Assembly: GCF_004307995.1 (NCBI RefSeq)
Contig: NZ_SIRE01000008.1
Location: 124,001 to 188,000, forward strand
Direction of reading: 5' to 3'
Length of the DNA stretch: 64,000 nucleotides
Source: Paenibacillus thalictri
Lineage (GTDB): Bacteria; Bacillota; Bacilli; Paenibacillales; NBRC-103111
The notes below the pieces were generated by a model that had not been told where the DNA came from, ran no database searches, and saw only the letters and a list, made by a program, of their open reading frames with translations. Made by a program: the position numbers and the translations under genes. This document shows positions 1 through 7,918 of the stretch, in pieces (the first letter of the stretch is position 1; each line of letters begins with the position of its first letter).

Positions 1-336
1 TTTGCCAACGGGGTTATTGCCGCCCTTGATGCAAGCTGGTCGCGAACACATCCTTTTCCGTATAAACGCGACTTGACGATGGAAGTAATTGGCACGGATG
101 GCGTCATCTCTTTTGATTATTTTGCCCAAATCAACGAGATTTATAGCGCAACGACCGATCATGCGGAGTGGAGTTATTGGGGCGACAATAAAGACGAACT
201 GCTGATCGACGATTTTATTAGCTGCATCAGAGAAAACCGGCCGGTGGCCATTACCGGGGAAGACGGCTATAATTCCACCGTTATTGCGCTAGCCGCATAC
301 GAGTCGATTCGCTTGAAAAAGCCGGTCCGCTTATAA
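1..336 (+). CDS. Gfo/Idh/MocA family oxidoreductase, C-terminal part
   Basis: The reading frame is open from base 1 to a TAA stop, so only the last 111 codons of a gene that begins outside the window are present. The ending GEDGYNSTVIALAAYES followed by a short basic tail is typical of the C-terminal sheet domain of NAD(P)-dependent sugar dehydrogenases of the Gfo/Idh/MocA family. The Rossmann part and the catalytic Lys are not visible, so cofactor and substrate cannot be judged. It precedes a ROK kinase and a sugar ABC transporter on the same strand, which suggests oxidation of a sugar in the same pathway. Family confidence is good; function is open. Confidence 0.78.
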   Translation, partial: FANGVIAALDASWSRTHPFPYKRDLTMEVIGTDGVISFDYFAQINEIYSATTDHAEWSYWGDNKDELLIDDFISCIRENRPVAITGEDGYNSTVIALAAYESIRLKKPVRL

Positions 337-472
337 AGCGGATCGGATGGCAAACACGGATCAGCGGGCGGAAAAGGGGCGGAATACTTGGCATCCGCTA
401 GGATCCGCCCTGTTAGAAGAATGTTCAATCCGCAAACAAGAATACATGCGATATCGGGGGAGGGAACACATT

Positions 473-1435
473 ATGCTTACTATTGGTGTTGATTTGGGAG
501 GAACGCAGATCAGAGCGGGGTTGTTTGACGAAGCCGGAGGACTGCTGTTTAAACATGAAGATTTAACGTTGGCCCATGAGGGGGCGGAGGCGGTGATCGG
601 CAGGATCATCGAAGGCATTAGGCGGGTCGTTTCTTATGCGCAGGAGCAAGGACACGGAGAAAACATAACAGGCATCGGCATCGGCTGTCCCGGTCCGCTG
701 GATCCTTTTACAGGCGTCGTATTGTCCCCTTCCACCTTGCCGGGGATGGTTGACATTCCGCTGCAGCACATCGTACACAGCGAATTTGGGCTGCCTGTGT
801 ATGTAAACAACGACGCTAACGCCGCAGCTTTAGGCGAGTGGCTGTACGGCAGCGGACGCGGCACCAACAATATGATTTATTTGACGATCAGCACGGGTAT
901 CGGCGCAGGCATTGTGATCGACGGGCGGCTGCTGCTCGGCGAGCAGGGCAGTGCCGGGGAAGTCGGACATATGATTATCGACCCGTACGGCCCAATGTGC
1001 AGCTGCAGCAACAGAGGCTGCTGGGAAGCATGTGCTTCGGGGACGGCGATCGCCGATATTGCCATCGAAAGATTAGCAAATGAAACGTCTGACAGCCAGC
1101 TCCGGCAAATCACGGGACCGGTGACGGCCAAAGAAGTCATTACGGCTGCGCTGAACAATGACCGGCTCGCCATGGAGATCATGGAACAAACCCGCATTTA
1201 CTTGGGCATCGGGTTAATTAACATGATTAATTTATTTAATCCGCAAAAAGTCGTCATCGGCGGAGGCGTCAGCAAAGCAGGGGACTTCTTGTTGCAGCCG
1301 GCGGTGGATATGGCCAAGCAGCGATCGCAGCCGGGGATGAACGATGTGGCGTTTGTGATGGCGGAGCTTGGCGACGATGTCGGACTGTATGGCGCAGCGG
1401 CGTTGGTAAGCTATCAGAAGCAGCTGCGGAAGTAA
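473..1435 (+). CDS. ROK family sugar kinase (glucokinase-like)
   Basis: A 320-residue protein, the usual ROK kinase length. The N-terminal phosphate loop DLGGTQIRAG (about residues 7-16) and the ROK zinc-type motif CSCSNRGCWE (Cys176, Cys178, Cys183) are present, with Ser where Gly is usual after the second Cys. There is no N-terminal winged helix, so this is a kinase rather than a repressor; the family phosphorylates hexoses or N-acyl-hexosamines with ATP. The frame is open upstream to an ATG at 347, but I chose the ATG at 473 because GGGGGAGGG lies just before it and homology begins there. It follows an oxidoreductase fragment and precedes an ABC importer by 167 bases. The sugar is unknown. 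Confidence 0.88.
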   Translation: MLTIGVDLGGTQIRAGLFDEAGGLLFKHEDLTLAHEGAEAVIGRIIEGIRRVVSYAQEQGHGENITGIGIGCPGPLDPFTGVVLSPSTLPGMVDIPLQHIVHSEFGLPVYVNNDANAAALGEWLYGSGRGTNNMIYLTISTGIGAGIVIDGRLLLGEQGSAGEVGHMIIDPYGPMCSCSNRGCWEACASGTAIADIAIERLANETSDSQLRQITGPVTAKEVITAALNNDRLAMEIMEQTRIYLGIGLINMINLFNPQKVVIGGGVSKAGDFLLQPAVDMAKQRSQPGMNDVAFVMAELGDDVGLYGAAALVSYQKQLRK

Positions 1436-1461
1436 TTTGGTTTTTTGTTTAAATAATTAAA

Positions 1462-1496
1462 TTCATATTGAAATTAAATAAAGTGAATGGTATGAT
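1462..1496 (+). promoter_or_regulatory. Promoter of the ABC transporter operon overlapped by a ROK-type operator
   Basis: TTGAAA (1468-1473) and TATGAT (1491-1496) are 17 bases apart and form a good SigA promoter. The dyad TTCATATTGAAATT (1462-1475, core TTCA-N3-TGAA) covers the -35 box. The same core recurs at 1567-1580 and 6253-6266. Binding here should block transcription of the transporter genes starting at 1603. Operator assignment to the local ROK repressor is inference. Confidence 0.6.
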
Positions 1497-1566
1497 TTAT
1501 GTATGTTCACTATCCCGTTCGCGTTAGTGCGGACGAGGATTTCTCGGTGAAATCACCATAATTATA

Positions 1567-1580
1567 TTCATAGTGAAATT
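1567..1580 (+). promoter_or_regulatory. Second ROK-type operator, TTCATAGTGAAATT
   Basis: The core TTCA-TAG-TGAA is followed by ATT. This 14-mer is exactly the reverse complement of the 14-mer at 6253-6266 upstream of the sulfatase, and differs at one base from the copy at 1462. It lies about 75 bases downstream of the putative -10, inside the leader and close to the ribosome site of the first permease. A further small dyad GGTGA-AA-TCACC sits at 1546-1557. Two sites flanking the leader would fit looping or a roadblock. Confidence 0.6.
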
Positions 1581-1602
1581 AAAATAGAAAGGAGGTGAGA
1601 GC

Positions 1603-2511
1603 ATGAAACAAAGATGGCAGGCGCAGCTGAAGAGGTACGGGTATAGTTTGCCGGAGACGTTGTCGGGGTATTTGTTTTTATCTCCCGTGTTGTTGTGGAC
1701 GGCCATTTTTATGCTGTTCCCGCTCTTTTACATTATATATTTAAGTTTTTTCGAGTGGAACATGGTTGATCCGGATAAGAAATTTATTGGCTTCAGCAAT
1801 TATACCCGGATGCTGGAAGACAACGAGTTTATTCAATCGGTCTACCACACCTTGTATTTTACCGTCGGCAAAACCGTTTTATCGGTCGTAGCAGCCCTGG
1901 CTATCGCGATGCTGCTGAACCGGAAAATTCGTGGCATCGTGCTTATTCGCGGCTTTTTTTACTCGCCGGTAGTCGTTTCGATGATTGCTGCGGCGATGAT
2001 TTGGGGGTATTTGTTTGATCCGCAAATCGGCCCGCTGACGCAGCTGTTTAAAGCGGTGGGCTTAACCGCACCGCAATGGCTGGACGATCCGGACTGGGCG
2101 ATGAGCTCGATTATCATCATGAGTGTATGGAAAAACATGGGCTATTATGCAGTCATTTATTTGGCGGCGCTGCAAGGCATCTCCGGAGATTATTACGAAG
2201 CTGCAGCCATTGACGGAGCGACGGGGGCCAAGCAATTTATACATATCACCTGGCCTTTGCTGATGCCGGCGACCATGCTTGTGCTGATAATGACCGTAAT
2301 TCATGCGTTTCAAGTGTTCGCGCAGGTGTATGTCATGACGTCGGGCGGTCCGCTCGGCAGCACAAGCGTGATCGTGTATTACCTTTACGAAGTGGGCTTC
2401 CAGCATTTCGAAATGGGTTATGCCAGCGCTATCGGCTTCGTTCTGTTCATCATCATGTTCCTGGTCACGCTGGTCCAGTTCAAAATGATGGACAAAAAAA
2501 TCGATTTTTAA
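1603..2511 (+). CDS. ABC sugar transporter permease (MalF/UgpA type)
   Basis: 302 residues with about six hydrophobic membrane segments and a short cytoplasmic N-terminus. The EAA-loop motif YYEAAAIDGATGAKQF, which docks to the ATPase, is at about residue 200. AAAGGAGGTGAGAGC directly precedes the ATG, so the start is secure. It is the first permease of a carbohydrate-uptake (CUT1-type) importer, followed 13 bases later by the partner permease and then by a lipoprotein. No ATPase gene lies nearby, as is common in Firmicutes where a shared MsmX-like ATPase serves many CUT1 importers. Two ROK-type operators lie upstream. Substrate is inferred only from neighbours: probably a sulfated oligosaccharide. 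Confidence 0.92.
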   Translation: MKQRWQAQLKRYGYSLPETLSGYLFLSPVLLWTAIFMLFPLFYIIYLSFFEWNMVDPDKKFIGFSNYTRMLEDNEFIQSVYHTLYFTVGKTVLSVVAALAIAMLLNRKIRGIVLIRGFFYSPVVVSMIAAAMIWGYLFDPQIGPLTQLFKAVGLTAPQWLDDPDWAMSSIIIMSVWKNMGYYAVIYLAALQGISGDYYEAAAIDGATGAKQFIHITWPLLMPATMLVLIMTVIHAFQVFAQVYVMTSGGPLGSTSVIVYYLYEVGFQHFEMGYASAIGFVLFIIMFLVTLVQFKMMDKKIDF

Positions 2512-2524
2512 CACGAAAGAAGGG

Positions 2525-3361
2525 GTGGCTTTGGTTGACAAAGGTCAAGGCCGAAAAACGTTTTTCCTCTACATTACCGCTTATGCAACGGGGATCCTGA
2601 CGCTTTTTCCGTTCTTGTGGATGGTTTCGACGTCCTTTAAAAGCCAGAAGGAGGCTTTTACTTCGGGCCTGAGCATTATCCCGCAGGCGTTTCGCCTGGA
2701 AAATTATGCTGACGCTTTCGAGAAGGCGATGTTATGGCGTTACTTGTTTAATTCGCTGTTTGTCAGCGTTTTATCCACCGCAGGTGTCGCCGTCACTTCG
2801 CTGCTGGCAGGATATGCGTTGTCGCGGATGCATTTTCCGGGACGCAAAACGATATTCCTGATCGTGCTGGGCACGATGCTGATCCCGCACCAGGCGACGA
2901 TGGTGCCGAGCTTTTTGCTGATGAAAACATTTGGGTGGGTCAATTCGTATCAAGCGCTGATCGTGCCGTTTCTGGTGTACCCGTTTGCCGTGTTCTTGAT
3001 CCGCAATTTTTTGTTCTCCATTCCGAAGGATTTGGAGGAAGCGGCGAATTTGGACGGCTGCAGCCGTATACAAACATTGCTGAAAGTAATCCTTCCGATC
3101 TCGAAGCCGGCGATCGCCAGTGTCGTTATTTTTAACTTCACCTATGTGTGGAACGACTTCTTCTGGCCGCTTGTCATGACGACATCAACGGAGATGAGAA
3201 CCATTCAGGTTGGGCTTGCGTTGATCAAAAGCGAATTTCTCATGCAGTGGCCGATGCTGATGGCAGCGACCGTGTTGTCGTCGATTCCGATTTTTGTCGT
3301 ATACACCGTGTTCCAGAAGTTTTTTGTGCAGGGCTCCGTTTCTTCAGGAGTGAAAGGGTAG
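2525..3361 (+). CDS. ABC sugar transporter permease (MalG/UgpE type)
   Basis: 278 residues with six predicted membrane segments; the EAA loop EEAANLDGCSRIQTLL is at about residue 174. It is the second permease of the importer and ends with the typical VQGSVSSGVKG tail. The longest frame starts at GTG 2525, but the ribosome site AGAAGGGG abuts it. The TTG at 2531 has better spacing and would give MVDKGQGRK, so the true start is probably 2531. It lies 13 bases after the first permease and belongs to the same transcript. Between it and the next gene is a 103-base gap with a short hairpin at about 3383-3411. Confidence 0.9.
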   Translation: MALVDKGQGRKTFFLYITAYATGILTLFPFLWMVSTSFKSQKEAFTSGLSIIPQAFRLENYADAFEKAMLWRYLFNSLFVSVLSTAGVAVTSLLAGYALSRMHFPGRKTIFLIVLGTMLIPHQATMVPSFLLMKTFGWVNSYQALIVPFLVYPFAVFLIRNFLFSIPKDLEEAANLDGCSRIQTLLKVILPISKPAIASVVIFNFTYVWNDFFWPLVMTTSTEMRTIQVGLALIKSEFLMQWPMLMAATVLSSIPIFVVYTVFQKFFVQGSVSSGVKG

Positions 3362-3464
3362 AAGGAATCAAAGTTATCGTAAAGGCACGAAAAGTACGAA
3401 TGTGTGTGCCTCATCGAAAGGGCTTCGCTCAAAGCTTCCTTACTATAAAACTGGGGTGAATTGT

Positions 3465-4793
3465 ATGAAACAGATGAAATGGGCGCTTGCGGTTTGTCTC
3501 GCCTCCACATCGTTGTTATCGGCTTGCGGCAGCAGCGCCGATCCAAAGGAAAACAAAAGCAGCACCGGCAAAAGCGAAGCCGGGAATAAAAGCGAAACGG
3601 CGCCTGCAGCCAAAACTAACGTCGAGTTCCTCTACGCGTTGGCCGGAGCAAACGGTGGAGTTGTGCAAACTTTGGTGAAGAAATACAACGAATCGCAAAA
3701 CAAATATAACGTCAAGGCTACGTTTGTGCCGCCGGATCAGCGGATCGAGAAAATAACGACTTCCATCGCCGCCGGTTCTCCGCCCGATCTGTATACCGCA
3801 GGTCCGCCGGATATCGCGCAGTTAAGCGGCTCCAAAGGTTTAATGTCGATTGACCAACTCGCCAAAGATAAAGAGAAAAAAGTGATCCGCGAGCAATTTT
3901 TCGAAAGCTTGCGTCCTGTCGTGATGAAGGACAACGAAATGTGGGGCGTGCCGATCAGCGGTGGCGTTGCGGCTTTATATTACAACGAAGATTTGTTTAA
4001 ACAGGCGGGACTGACAAGAGCACCGGAGTCGTGGGAGGAAATCGTCGAATACGCCAAAAAGCTGACCGATCCGGCCAAAGGCCAATGGGGCCTGCTACTG
4101 CCGACCAAGGAAGTATTGTTTACGAACAACTTGTGGGCACCGTTTTTATGGCAGGCCGGAGGCGATTATTTCACCCCGGATATGAAGCATGCGGCGTTTA
4201 ACTCCAAGCCGGGCGTCGAAGCGCTGCAGCTGTGGGTCGATTTGGTGCAAAAACATAAAGTGACGCCGCTTCAGCAAATGGATGAAAACTTGATCACTCA
4301 GACGTTTGCTACCGGTAAAATCGGCATGTTCATCGGTTTCCCGCTTTGGATTACGCAGTCCAAGGACTTTCCGTTTGTGACCAAAACCGCCGTGCTGCCT
4401 AAGCGCGAGAAAGCGGCTTCGTATTTGGGCGGCTGGTATTTGACCATTCCTGCAGCAGGCAAAAACAAAGACGGAGCTTACGACTTTATGGCATGGCTGC
4501 TGCAGCCGGAAAATTCGGCGGCTTGGAACATCGGAATGGGCAGCTTGCCGACCCAGCAATCTACGCTGGATACGAAGGAATATCAAGATTATGTGAAAAA
4601 GACGCCGCTTGTTCAGCCGTTCTCCGAGATGCTGAAGTTTGCGGTCGCACCTCCGCCTACAGATAGCTATACAAGGGTCGGCACAACGATTTCCAAAGCG
4701 ATCGTCAAAGCGATGTACGGCAAAGAATCGCCGCAGCAAGCACTGGATGAGGCCGCACAAGAGGTAAACAAGCTGCTCGGAGGCGGCAAATAA
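3465..4793 (+). CDS. ABC transporter sugar-binding lipoprotein
   Basis: A 442-residue extracellular solute-binding protein (family 1, MalE/UgpB type). The N-terminus MKQMKWALAVCLAS is followed by a lipobox LLSACGSS, so it is lipid-anchored at the Cys. A Ser/Lys/Glu-rich linker follows, then two alternating alpha/beta lobes. The frame opens upstream at 3402, but GGGGTG before the ATG at 3465 and the signal peptide fix the start. It captures the oligosaccharide for the two permeases upstream. A 231-base gap follows, with a perfect 14-base palindrome at 4848-4861 and no clear terminator, so the ROK repressor gene may be partly co-transcribed. Confidence 0.92.
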   Translation: MKQMKWALAVCLASTSLLSACGSSADPKENKSSTGKSEAGNKSETAPAAKTNVEFLYALAGANGGVVQTLVKKYNESQNKYNVKATFVPPDQRIEKITTSIAAGSPPDLYTAGPPDIAQLSGSKGLMSIDQLAKDKEKKVIREQFFESLRPVVMKDNEMWGVPISGGVAALYYNEDLFKQAGLTRAPESWEEIVEYAKKLTDPAKGQWGLLLPTKEVLFTNNLWAPFLWQAGGDYFTPDMKHAAFNSKPGVEALQLWVDLVQKHKVTPLQQMDENLITQTFATGKIGMFIGFPLWITQSKDFPFVTKTAVLPKREKAASYLGGWYLTIPAAGKNKDGAYDFMAWLLQPENSAAWNIGMGSLPTQQSTLDTKEYQDYVKKTPLVQPFSEMLKFAVAPPPTDSYTRVGTTISKAIVKAMYGKESPQQALDEAAQEVNKLLGGGK

Positions 4794-4847
4794 AGGCGGA
4801 ACTTTTCAACGGTTAGCTGTGCGGTCTTCGGTATCTTTAAACCGGCG

Positions 4848-4861
4848 GCAGGCCGGCCTGC
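4848..4861. repeat. Perfect GC-rich palindrome GCAGGCCGGCCTGC
   Basis: A 14-base perfect palindrome between the binding-protein gene and the ROK repressor gene. It has no following T-run, so it is not a standard terminator. It could be a weak mRNA 3' stabiliser or a chance palindrome. Confidence 0.3.
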
Positions 4862-5024
4862 GACCCTATTGTCATCCGCCGTCCCAAGCCGTTCATAGAC
4901 TTTCATTGCCAAGTTTAGTAAGATGAAACCAAGAGATTATGGAGCGTTGTACCGCAGCCATTGTGCCGGTCACCGCCGTCACATTGCGAATTTGGCAGGT
5001 TGAATAACGAAGGGGACATAACGG

Positions 5025-6224
5025 ATGGTTTTGCATGTCGGAAAAGAACTGAATATCAAAAAAGTGATCAAGTTCATTCGTGAGAACGGGCCGATCTCAC
5101 GCAAGGAAATATCGGAGAAGATGGACATCCCGCAGCCGACGATTACCCGGATCATTGAGGAGCTGCAGCAGGAGGGGATCATCAAGGAGCTGGGAACCGT
5201 CCCGTCACATCGCGGACGGCGGCAGGTGATGCTTGCTTTGGATCCGAAATGCTATTATGCCATCGGCGTGGAAATCGGAAGAAACGTCGTTCATACGGCG
5301 CTGGTCGATCTTGACGGCAGCATGATTAATTTCAAAATGAAAGAAATGTCCAAGGGTGACAAAATAGCGGATGTGATGAGCTACTTGCGGGAAACGACGG
5401 GCCAGCTGCTTCAGGAAGCGAAGGTAGACGATTCCCGGCTGCTCGGCGTTGGCGTCGGTATTCCCGGCTGGCTGCACGAAACGAAAGAAGGCTTCATCTC
5501 CCCATCTAATTTTTACGGGGAGAAAAAAATTCCGCTGCGCACGCTGCTGGAGGAAGTCATCCCTTATCCGGTCATTATCGACAACAACGCCAACGTGGCC
5601 GCTCTGGCCGAGAAATGGTTCGGCAAAGGGCGCGGGACAACCAATCTCATTTATGTTTTGGCGGAAATCGGGATTGGCAGCGGCATCATCATTCGCGACA
5701 ATTTGTACCGGGGATTGGGCGGAAAAGCGGGTGAAATTGCCCATACCACCGTCGATATTTACGGCGAGTTGTGCACATGCGGCAATTACGGCTGTTTGGA
5801 AACGCTGGTGTCCGTGCTGCGTATCGTCGAGAAGATGAAGAAAAAGCTGAAAGTGGAAGGCCGCGACGAGCTGCGCTATTTTGCCAAGGAGATTGATGAG
5901 ATTGAGCTTGCGGATATCGTCTCCGCCTGTCGTCAAGGTTCCGTTTTGGCCCAAAAGCAGCTGGAGGAAACGGGTACGTATTTGGGCATCGGCATTTCCA
6001 ACGTCATTCAGCATTTTGCCCCGGACATGATCATCGTTGGCGGCAAGCTGGGGACGTGTCATCCGATCATTGTCGATGAAATTAAACGAACGATCGAAGC
6101 AAGGGAAGCCAAAAGCAGCGCTCCAAAAACGCCGATTGTCGTCTCGGAATTGCAAGAGGTCATTGTGCTGGGAGCTGCCGCTCAAGTCATTGACGACGCT
6201 TTTTCGCTTTATTCGCTGCTGTAG
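5025..6224 (+). CDS. ROK family transcriptional repressor (NagC/XylR type)
   Basis: 399 residues. An N-terminal winged helix (about residues 8-55, with ISRKEISEKMDIPQPTITRI) is fused to a ROK sugar-sensing domain. The ROK zinc motif CTCGNYGCLE is intact (Cys250, Cys252, Cys257). Family members repress sugar-uptake genes and release DNA when the inducing sugar binds. AAGGGG before ATG 5025 supports the start. It sits between the ABC importer and the sulfatase, and dyads of the type bound by ROK repressors (TTCA-N3-TGAA) lie before both, so it is the likely local regulator. Whether it represses itself is unclear, since no copy of the dyad was seen in 4794-5024. Confidence 0.9.
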   Translation: MVLHVGKELNIKKVIKFIRENGPISRKEISEKMDIPQPTITRIIEELQQEGIIKELGTVPSHRGRRQVMLALDPKCYYAIGVEIGRNVVHTALVDLDGSMINFKMKEMSKGDKIADVMSYLRETTGQLLQEAKVDDSRLLGVGVGIPGWLHETKEGFISPSNFYGEKKIPLRTLLEEVIPYPVIIDNNANVAALAEKWFGKGRGTTNLIYVLAEIGIGSGIIIRDNLYRGLGGKAGEIAHTTVDIYGELCTCGNYGCLETLVSVLRIVEKMKKKLKVEGRDELRYFAKEIDEIELADIVSACRQGSVLAQKQLEETGTYLGIGISNVIQHFAPDMIIVGGKLGTCHPIIVDEIKRTIEAREAKSSAPKTPIVVSELQEVIVLGAAAQVIDDAFSLYSLL

Positions 6225-6244
6225 CGCAACGGCGAAGTTTTTTT
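6212..6244 (+). terminator. Possible weak terminator after the ROK repressor
   Basis: TTCGC (6212-6216) can pair with GCGAA (6232-6236) across the stop codon, followed by a run of T ending about 6244. The stem is short, so read-through into the sulfatase gene is likely. Confidence 0.35.
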
Positions 6245-6249
6245 AGTCA

Positions 6250-6269
6250 TATAATTTCACTATGAAAAT
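6250..6269 (+). promoter_or_regulatory. ROK-type operator overlapping a -10 box before the sulfatase
   Basis: TATAAT (6250-6255) overlaps AATTTCACTATGAA (6253-6266). The latter is the exact reverse complement of the operator at 1567-1580 and extends as a near-palindrome AATTTCA-CTA-TGAAAAT. No good -35 box was found at the proper distance, so the promoter call is weaker than the operator call. Confidence 0.55.
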
Positions 6270-6320
6270 AAGTTAATGGCGGACTCCGGTCCCGCTAACG
6301 AATAACGGGGAGGTCAAAGA

Positions 6321-7766
6321 ATGCGAATTATTTATTTGGACATTGATTCGATCAGGCCGGATCATATCGGGAGTTATGGGTATACACGCAATACGACGCC
6401 CAATATCGATAAAATTGCGGAGCAAGGGGTTCGTTTCAATCATGTGTATTGCGCGGCGTCACCTTGCGTCCCGTCGCGAGCCAGTTTTATGTCCGGCCGG
6501 TTTGGCATCAACCACGGTGCTTTGACGCATTGGGGGACAGGCGGCCAGTTTCATTATCCGGAAGGCGACTTTCATAGTACGGAGCTGCCGTTTTTCACCC
6601 GTTATTTGCGTCAGGCGGACTACCGGACGATCACTTTCTCCTCGTTTGGCGACCGCCATCACGCCTGGTGGTACTTTGCCGGATGGAATGAAATTCATAC
6701 GCATTCGCTCAAAGGCGGCAACGAAGACGCGCATGAAGTGAACGCCGCGGTGATCCCGTGGATCAAGCAGCATGGACTCGAAGACAACTACTTTTTGCAC
6801 ATTCAATATTGGGATCCGCATGCAAGATATACGTATCCGAAGCAGTATGCGGAGCAGTTCGCGGACGAACCGGCTCCCGCATTTCCGGACGAGGAGACGA
6901 TCCGTGAGCACCGCAGCAATTCGCATCCGCGTTCCGCGACGTTCCTGCATTGGTCGGACGATTACAGCAAAATTCCGAAGGATACGATGCCGTTGGAGAT
7001 TGCCGAACGCCGCGATTTCAAAAAGCTGATCGACGGTTATGACGGCGGCATTTCCTACATGGACAAGTTTGTCGGAGAGCTCGTGGAGGCCTATCGGGAG
7101 CTCGGGATCGCTGATGAAATATGTTTTATTATTAGCGCGGACCATGCGGAATCTTTCGGCGAGCAGGGCGTTTACATGGAGCACGGCATGGCCACCGAAG
7201 CGGTGCATCACATTCCGCTGATCGTCAAAATTCCCGGCGTGACCAAACCCGGACACGTCAACAGCGATTTGATCTATAACGTGGACGTGATGGCTACGGT
7301 AGCCGAACTGCTCGGATTACCCGTGCCAACAGGCTGGGACGGTTCGTCCTTTTTGCCGGCATTAAAAGGCGAAGAGCTGGAGGGCCACGACTATATCGTG
7401 CTGGAACACGCGTTATATGCTTGTCAGAGGGCGGTGCGCGATCATAAGTGGTATTTTATCCGCACGTATCATGAAGGATTTTATGATTTTCCTGAAGTCG
7501 TGCTTTACGATCTGGAGAACGACCCGCATCAAACCGCTAATGTCGCCGACCGCCACCCGGACATCGTTGAACTGATGCAGACCCGGCTGACCGAGTGGGA
7601 ACAAGCTAATTTGGCCAAAAGCGGCAGGGAGAGCGATCCGATGCAGGACATTATCCGAACCGGCGGGCCTTTCCGTTATATGCAGCCGGAGCAGTGGATC
7701 GGAAGACTGCAAAGAGCCGGCTGGAACCAACATGCGGACGCATTGGCGGACAAATATGCGCGTTAA
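6321..7766 (+). CDS. Type I sulfatase (formylglycine-dependent)
   Basis: 481 residues of the alkaline-phosphatase/sulfatase superfamily. The N-terminal metal-binding strand MRIIYLDIDSIRPDH carries Asp7 and Asp9. The signature CVPSR (Cys49 to Arg53) is the C-x-P-S-R motif in which Cys becomes formylglycine. A second metal site, SADHAES, lies near residue 273. There is no signal peptide, so the enzyme should be cytoplasmic and act on imported sulfated sugars. GGGGAGGTC precedes the ATG. Its ROK-type operator is shared with the ABC importer. No anSME-type maturation enzyme is in the window. The exact substrate, such as a glycosaminoglycan or algal unit, cannot be told. A phosphodiesterase activity is less likely because Cys, not Ser or Thr, holds the nucleophile position. 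Confidence 0.88.
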   Translation: MRIIYLDIDSIRPDHIGSYGYTRNTTPNIDKIAEQGVRFNHVYCAASPCVPSRASFMSGRFGINHGALTHWGTGGQFHYPEGDFHSTELPFFTRYLRQADYRTITFSSFGDRHHAWWYFAGWNEIHTHSLKGGNEDAHEVNAAVIPWIKQHGLEDNYFLHIQYWDPHARYTYPKQYAEQFADEPAPAFPDEETIREHRSNSHPRSATFLHWSDDYSKIPKDTMPLEIAERRDFKKLIDGYDGGISYMDKFVGELVEAYRELGIADEICFIISADHAESFGEQGVYMEHGMATEAVHHIPLIVKIPGVTKPGHVNSDLIYNVDVMATVAELLGLPVPTGWDGSSFLPALKGEELEGHDYIVLEHALYACQRAVRDHKWYFIRTYHEGFYDFPEVVLYDLENDPHQTANVADRHPDIVELMQTRLTEWEQANLAKSGRESDPMQDIIRTGGPFRYMQPEQWIGRLQRAGWNQHADALADKYAR

Positions 7767-7879
7767 CGCACATGTGAATGAAGGGCTGGAAACAAGGAGC
7801 AGGTCATAACGGCGAGGGGAAGCACTTGCAACGAGACAGACCGCCGGAGCAAATGTGAGATTCGCTTAACCAGATGAAT

Positions 7880-7896
7880 AATTAACTATGTAAAAT
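7880..7896 (+). promoter_or_regulatory. Degenerate ROK-type operator candidate before the DUF3604 gene
   Basis: AATTAACTATGTAAAAT resembles AATTTCACTATGAAAAT at 6253 if a one-base shift is allowed. It lies 23 bases before the start codon of the DUF3604-like gene. The match is weak and may be chance. Confidence 0.25.
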
Positions 7897-7918
7897 AATG
7901 AATTGGAGGAGTTGTCTT

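Noticed and set aside
2062..2541. 159-codon - strand frame over the first permease
   Set aside because: His/Arg-rich antisense shadow without start signals.
5205..6185. 326-codon antisense frame opposite the ROK repressor
   Set aside because: It is a shadow of a well-supported gene; the translation is rich in His, Arg and Asn with no family features and no ribosome site.
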